This document shows, one piece after another, positions 60,221 through 64,000 of a stretch of DNA of 64,000 nt; the first letter of the stretch is position 1; every line of letters begins with the position of its first letter. The notes under the pieces are model-generated. The model saw nothing but the letters and a program-made list of their open reading frames with translations, was not told where the DNA came from and made no database searches. The DNA is from Alphaproteobacteria bacterium (GTDB lineage: Bacteria > Pseudomonadota > Alphaproteobacteria > CALKHQ01), in contig JAWKYB010000014.1 of the NCBI GenBank assembly GCA_041396705.1, positions 124,001 to 188,000 on the forward strand, in the 5' to 3' direction. A program made the position numbers and the translations under genes.

Positions 60221-60511
60221 ATGGACACGACCAAGGGCTTCGAAGACGTGATCCTCGACACGGTGGGCACCCCCACGAGTGTCGACGATCTGCCGCCCCC
60301 ACATACCAAACGCTGGGTCATCAAGCGCAAGGCGCAGGTCGTGGCCGGTGTCCGCTCGGGCTTGATCAGCCTTGAGGACGCCTGCAGCCGCTATCGCCTT
60401 TCGGTCGAGGAATTTCTCTCGTGGCAGCGCCTGATCGAGCGCCATGGCATGCGCGGCCTGCGCACCACCCGCCTGCAGGACTATCGCGAGCACGTGGCCG
60501 GCGGCGTCTGA
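60221..60511 (+). CDS. sciP: CtrA inhibitor SciP (DUF1153)
   Basis: The 96-residue protein matches SciP: HTKRWVIKRKAQVVAGVRSG, LISLEDACSRYRLSVEEFLS and RHGMRGLRTTRLQDYREHV. In Caulobacter SciP binds DNA-bound CtrA and blocks recruitment of RNA polymerase, limiting CtrA activation in time. The ATG at 60221 has AGGAAG just upstream. It is placed between flgE and fliF, so the repressor of the early flagellar genes is encoded inside the locus it would control. Confidence 0.93.
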   Translation: MDTTKGFEDVILDTVGTPTSVDDLPPPHTKRWVIKRKAQVVAGVRSGLISLEDACSRYRLSVEEFLSWQRLIERHGMRGLRTTRLQDYREHVAGGV

Positions 60512-60562
60512 ACCCGTCCACCCAGAAAAAGATTCCTACCCCCAGGCAAATTCTGCCGGCCC

Positions 60563-60577
60563 TTAACCTGTTGTTCA
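60563..60577 (+). promoter_or_regulatory. Possible CtrA box upstream of fliF
   Basis: TTAACCTGTTGTTCA matches TTAA-N7-TTAA with one mismatch (TTCA), 107 bp before the fliF start. The fliF operon is a classic CtrA target in Caulobacter. Confidence 0.45.
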
Positions 60578-60683
60578 GCACGACCACCCTAGCGTCCGCC
60601 TGACGCGAGGGCTCGGACCCGCCGACAACCGTCTTGGCGGTCCGCAGCACGCTCGCATCCTGTTGTCAGGGAGATGCCGGGTC

Positions 60684-62409
60684 GTGCAGGGCCTGATCAC
60701 CACATTGCGTAGCCTCGGCCCCGGGCGCATCATCGCGCTGGGGCTGGTCGCGGCCGGCCTGATCGGCCTGTTCGCCTATATTTTCGCCCGGTTCAGCGCG
60801 GCCGACATGTCGCCGCTGTTCGCCGGCCTGGAGCCCACCGACAGCACCGCCATCGTGGCGGAACTGGATTCGCGCGGCATCGAGTACGAGCTGGCCAACG
60901 GCGGCGAGACGATCATGGTGCCGTCCACCGAGGTGGCCCGGCTGCGGCTGGACCTGGCCGCCGAGGGCCTGCCCGGCTATGGCGTGATCGGCTACGAGAT
61001 CTTCGACGACCTCGACGCCCTCGGCACCACCAGCAACATCATCGAGATCAACCAGCGGCGCGCCATCGAGGGCGAGCTGGCACGGACGATCCGCTGGCTC
61101 GACGCGGTCGAGAATGCACGGGTGCACCTGGTACTGCCGCAGCGCACCACCTTCAGTCGCGAGACCCAGCCGCCCAGCGCCTCGATCATCCTCGACATCC
61201 GCGGCGGCCGGACCCTTTCGCCCGGTCAGGTCGTCGCGATCCAGAACCTGGTCGCCTCCGCGGTCAACCAGATGACGCCGGACGAGGTCTCGATCATCGA
61301 CCAGACCGGTCGGCTGCTGACCGAGTCGAGCCAGACCTCGGGCTCCGACCAGCTGCAGGGCGCCTACGAGACCGACCTCGAGCACCAGATCGTCGAACTG
61401 CTGAGCGCCTATGTCGGGGCCGGCCACGTGCAGGCCAAGGTGACGGCGACGATGAACTTCGACCTCGTCACCGAGTCGCAGACTTCGTACGACCCGGCGG
61501 GCGCCGTCCCGTCCGAGACCACGACGATCGAGCGCTCGCAGGAGTCGACCGACCAGCAGAGCGCCGACGGCGTGACCGTGCTGACCGAGCTGCCCAACCC
61601 GCAGGGCGGCGCCAACCCCGGCACCACCAGCCTCAGCCGCGACAGCAGCACCGAGGAGCGCGTCACCAACCTGGTCTCCGTGCAGGAGACCCAGCGCACG
61701 GTCGCACCCGGGGCGGTCCAGCGGCTGTCGATCGCCGTCATCCTCGACGGCTCCTACGACCGTGCTCGTGACCACCGATGCCGACGGCAACGAGGTCAGC
61801 GAGATCACCTACCGGCCGCGCACCCAGGAAGAACTGGATCATGCTCGCCGGTCGCCTCCGGCGGTCGGCTTCGACGCGCGGCGATACCATCGAGGTGCAG
61901 AACCTGCAGTTTGCCGACGGTGCGAGCCGGGTCGAGCCGGCGTTGAAGGCGATGCCGAGGCCGGCGGCTTTCTGACGGCCTCGGCATCGACATGATGCGG
62001 CTGATCGAAATCGTGCTGCTGGGCGTGCTCGGCCTGGTCGCGATGCTGCTCGTCGTGCGCCCGCTGCTGCGCGGGGTGGCGGGCGGCGCCGGCGGCGGGG
62101 TGCTGGCGCTTGCCGGCGACTGCCGGAGGGCAGCTGGCCATCGCCGGCGGCGTCGGCCCTGACGGCCAGCCGCCGCTGCTGACCGCCGGCGGCGAGGCTA
62201 CGCAGACCGAGGGCGGCCAGGCCGGCGGTGCCGGCGGCAACCGGCAGGCGGTCGCCAAGCGCAGCGAGATGGACGAGTTCATCGACCTCGCCCAGATCGA
62301 GGGCCAGGTCCGCCGCGAGTCGATCAGCCGCGTCAGCGACCTGATCGATCAGAACCCGGGCGAGGCGGTGGCGCTGCTGCGTAGCTGGCTCTACGCCGGA
62401 CGGGGCTGA
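60684..62409 (+). CDS. fliF: Flagellar MS-ring protein FliF, with multiple frameshifts at the 3' end
   Basis: The frame from the GTG at 60684 gives an N-terminal helix (IIALGLVAAGLIGLFAYIFA), the ring-building motifs DMSPLFAGLEPTDSTAIVAE and QRRAIEGELARTIRWLDAVE, and the GSDQLQGAYETDLEHQIVEL region. After ILDGSY at about 61757 the frame is lost and FliF-like segments appear successively in different frames: LVTTDADGNEVSEITYRPRT, GDTIEVQNLQFADG, DAEAGGF, GIDMMRLIEIVLLGVLGLVA (second membrane helix) and SEMDEFIDLAQIEGQVRRES to YAGRG. At least five indels within 61750-62130 are needed. An AGGGAG site precedes the start. FliF forms the MS ring. Confidence 0.88.
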
Positions 62410-62414
62410 TCGCC

Positions 62415-63446
62415 GTGGCAGCCGCGCACTACCGCAGTCTCGAGACCTATGAGAAGCTGACCGGCCCGGATCGGGTCGCGATCCTGATGCTCGCCCTCGG
62501 CGACGAGCATGTCTCGAAGCTGTTCACCGAGATGCAGGACGAGGAGATCCGCGAGATCTCGCAGCACATGGCGTCGCTGGGCGCCGTGGCCTCCGAGGTG
62601 GTCGAGCAGCTGTTCAAGGATTTCGCCCAAGGCCTGATGTCGTCGGGCGCCCTGATGGGCACCTATGACAGCACGGAGCGATTGCTGTCGAAGATCCTGC
62701 CCGACAAGCGCGTCGAGCAGATCATGGAGGAGATCCGCGGCCCGGCCGGCCGGACGATGTGGGAGAAGCTGGCCAACGTCAACGAGACCGTGCTGGCCAA
62801 CTACCTGAAGAACGAATACCCGCAGACCGTGGCGGTGGTGCTGTCGAAGGTGCGGGCGGACCACGCCTCGCGCGTGCTGACCAACCTGCCCGAAGGCTTC
62901 GCCATGGAAGTGGTGATGCGCATGCTGCGCATGGAATCGGTGCAGAAGGAGGTGCTCGACGACGTCGAGAAGACCCTGCGCAACGAGTTCATGAGCAACC
63001 TCGCGCGCACCAACCGCCGCGACGCCCACGAGATGATGGCCGACATCTTCAACAACCTCGACCGCTCGACCGAGAGCCGGTTCCTGTCGGCCCTGGAGGA
63101 GCGGAACCGCGACGCGGCCGAGAAGATCAAGTCGCTGATGTTCACGTTCGAGGACCTGGGCAAGCTCGACGCCACCTCGGTGCAGAAGCTGATGAGCAAG
63201 GTGCCGAAGGACAAGCTGGCCATGTGCCTGAAGGGCGCGTCGGAAAGCCTGCGCCAGCTGTTCGTCGGCAACATGTCGGAGCGTGCCGCCAAGCTGATGA
63301 AGGAGGACATGGTCGCCATGGGCCCGGTCCGCCTGAAGGACGTCGACGAGGCGCAGTCGCAGATGATCGCGATCGCGAAGGACCTGGCCGCCAGCGGCGA
63401 GATCGTCATCAACGAAGGCAAGGGCGAGGACGAGCTGGTCTACTGA
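62415..63446 (+). CDS. fliG: Flagellar motor switch protein FliG
   Basis: The 343-residue protein starts at a GTG, 5 bp after the fliF stop. It has the N-terminal FliF-binding domain (GPDRVAILMLALGDEHVSKL), an armadillo middle region (EYPQTVAVVLSKVRADHASR) and the C-terminal torque domain with charged helix (IKSLMFTFEDLGKLDATSVQ, KDKLAMCLKGASESLRQLFV). The EHPQ-like element appears as EYPQ. FliG is the rotor component facing the stator. Confidence 0.97.
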   Translation: MAAAHYRSLETYEKLTGPDRVAILMLALGDEHVSKLFTEMQDEEIREISQHMASLGAVASEVVEQLFKDFAQGLMSSGALMGTYDSTERLLSKILPDKRVEQIMEEIRGPAGRTMWEKLANVNETVLANYLKNEYPQTVAVVLSKVRADHASRVLTNLPEGFAMEVVMRMLRMESVQKEVLDDVEKTLRNEFMSNLARTNRRDAHEMMADIFNNLDRSTESRFLSALEERNRDAAEKIKSLMFTFEDLGKLDATSVQKLMSKVPKDKLAMCLKGASESLRQLFVGNMSERAAKLMKEDMVAMGPVRLKDVDEAQSQMIAIAKDLAASGEIVINEGKGEDELVY

Positions 63447-63458
63447 CCGGGCTCCCCG

Positions 63459-64000
63459 ATGGATCGCGTCGTGGAAAAATTCCTGTTCGATACGTCGTTC
63501 GACTCGTCCGAAAGGGCGCGGCCCGAGCCGGAGCCGGAGCCGGAGCCGACATTCGGCATTTCGGAGCTGGAAGCGGCGCGCGCGGCGGCCTTCGCCGAGG
63601 GCCAGGCGGCCGGCGAAACGGCCGCGCTGCAGCGCATCGACGGGGCGACGCGCGATGCGCTCGGCCAGATCGACGGCCGGCTCGGCGCGCTGCGCGAGCA
63701 GCTCGGCTACGTCGCCGACCAGGCACGGCGCGACGGCATGGCGGTGGCGATGGCTGCGATCCGCACGCTCTACCCCCGCCTGGCCGCCACGCACGGGCTG
63801 CAGGAGATCGAAACCGTAGTGGCGCAGTGCCTGGAGCTGGCCCGGCACGAGCCGGCCATCGTGTTCAAGTTCCACCCGGACGTGCAGGAGCAGGCCAGCG
63901 CACCGCTGGAGGCGATGGCGGCGGCACGGGCCTATCCCGGCAAGCTGGTGATCCTGGCCGACCCCAAGCTGCCGGTGGACGGCTGCGCGGTGGAGTGGGC
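63459..64000 (+). CDS. fliH: FliH, flagellar export ATPase regulator (partial, runs off window)
   Basis: The frame opens at the ATG at 63459-63461, 12 bp after the fliG stop, and runs off the window end with about 180 residues. It has a PEPEPEPEP repeat near residues 25-33, a helical AARAAAFAEGQAAGETAAL segment (GxxxA/E repeat typical of FliH), and an ARHEPAIVFKFHPDVQEQAS region. FliH holds the export ATPase FliI. Position directly after fliG supports the call; fliI would be expected just beyond the window. Confidence 0.85.
   Translation, partial: MDRVVEKFLFDTSFDSSERARPEPEPEPEPTFGISELEAARAAAFAEGQAAGETAALQRIDGATRDALGQIDGRLGALREQLGYVADQARRDGMAVAMAAIRTLYPRLAATHGLQEIETVVAQCLELARHEPAIVFKFHPDVQEQASAPLEAMAAARAYPGKLVILADPKLPVDGCAVEW

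Noticed and set aside
62110..62409. A separate 99-residue gene before fliG
   Set aside because: It encodes the FliF C-terminal tail that binds FliG (SEMDEFIDLAQIEG) and is displaced by frameshifts.

Overview
This GC-rich window carries the main flagellar locus of an alphaproteobacterium, most likely a member of Rhodospirillales. The evidence is the co-occurrence of CckA, SciP, FliX, FlbT, FlaF, a ClpS2-type adaptor and a Cys-poor DksA with flagellar genes, together with CtrA-type (TTAA-N7-TTAA) and sigma54-type (TGGCACG-N4-TTGC) promoter motifs. No tRNA, rRNA, CRISPR array, transposase or integrase was seen.

Layout. 1-4070 (minus): a partial MFS transporter and two paralogous acyltransferase-TPR fusion proteins. 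4264-6402: a glutathione S-transferase, a zinc-ribbon DUF1272 protein, a secreted protein of unknown function and clpS2. 6495-12380 (minus): cckA, flhB, fliR, fliQ, fliE, flgC, flgB. 12522-14896 (plus): csrA, a stand-alone FlhB C-terminal homologue, an unknown small gene, fliO, fliP. 15161-24315 (minus): a very large periplasmic AMIN-like/TPR protein with His-rich linkers, cheZ, cheY, a motE-like gene, a DUF6468 gene, fliM, fliL. 24608-27929 (plus): flgF, flgG, flgA, flgH. 27999-31076: an unknown periplasmic protein, a second GST, dksA, fliX. 31304-41169 (plus): flgI, flgJ (rod-binding domain only), a flgN-like gene, flgK, flgL and three tandem TPR-glycosyltransferase genes. 41255-41689: flaG. 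41697-52676 (minus): a ten-gene surface-sugar cluster. 53176-56179 (plus): two short flagellins, flbT, flaF. 56416-64000 (plus): fliK, flgD, flgE, sciP, fliF, fliG and the start of fliH.

How it fits together. CckA, CtrA (gene not in the window) and SciP would time the early operons (export apparatus, switch, MS ring), whose upstream regions carry full or near CtrA boxes. Sigma54 promoters precede the later operons (flgF, flgI, both flagellins, fliK). CsrA, FlbT and FlaF would act on flagellin expression after transcription. The sugar cluster encodes a NeuB-family synthase without a SAF domain, an SpsF-SpsG fusion, two methyltransferases, a sulfotransferase, a split transketolase, an SDR, an ATP-grasp ligase and a TPR-glycosyltransferase. 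It lies between three further TPR-glycosyltransferases and the flagellin genes, so the simplest reading is a pathway that builds and attaches an unusual acidic, possibly methylated and sulfated sugar on flagellin. This is the best candidate in the window for an undescribed system.

Sequence quality. Four genes are frameshifted: a methyltransferase (two shifts), the spsF-spsG fusion (one), flgE (one) and fliF (at least five within about 370 bp). Three of the single-gene shifts fit loss of one base from a run of three G or C, which suggests consensus errors more than true gene decay.
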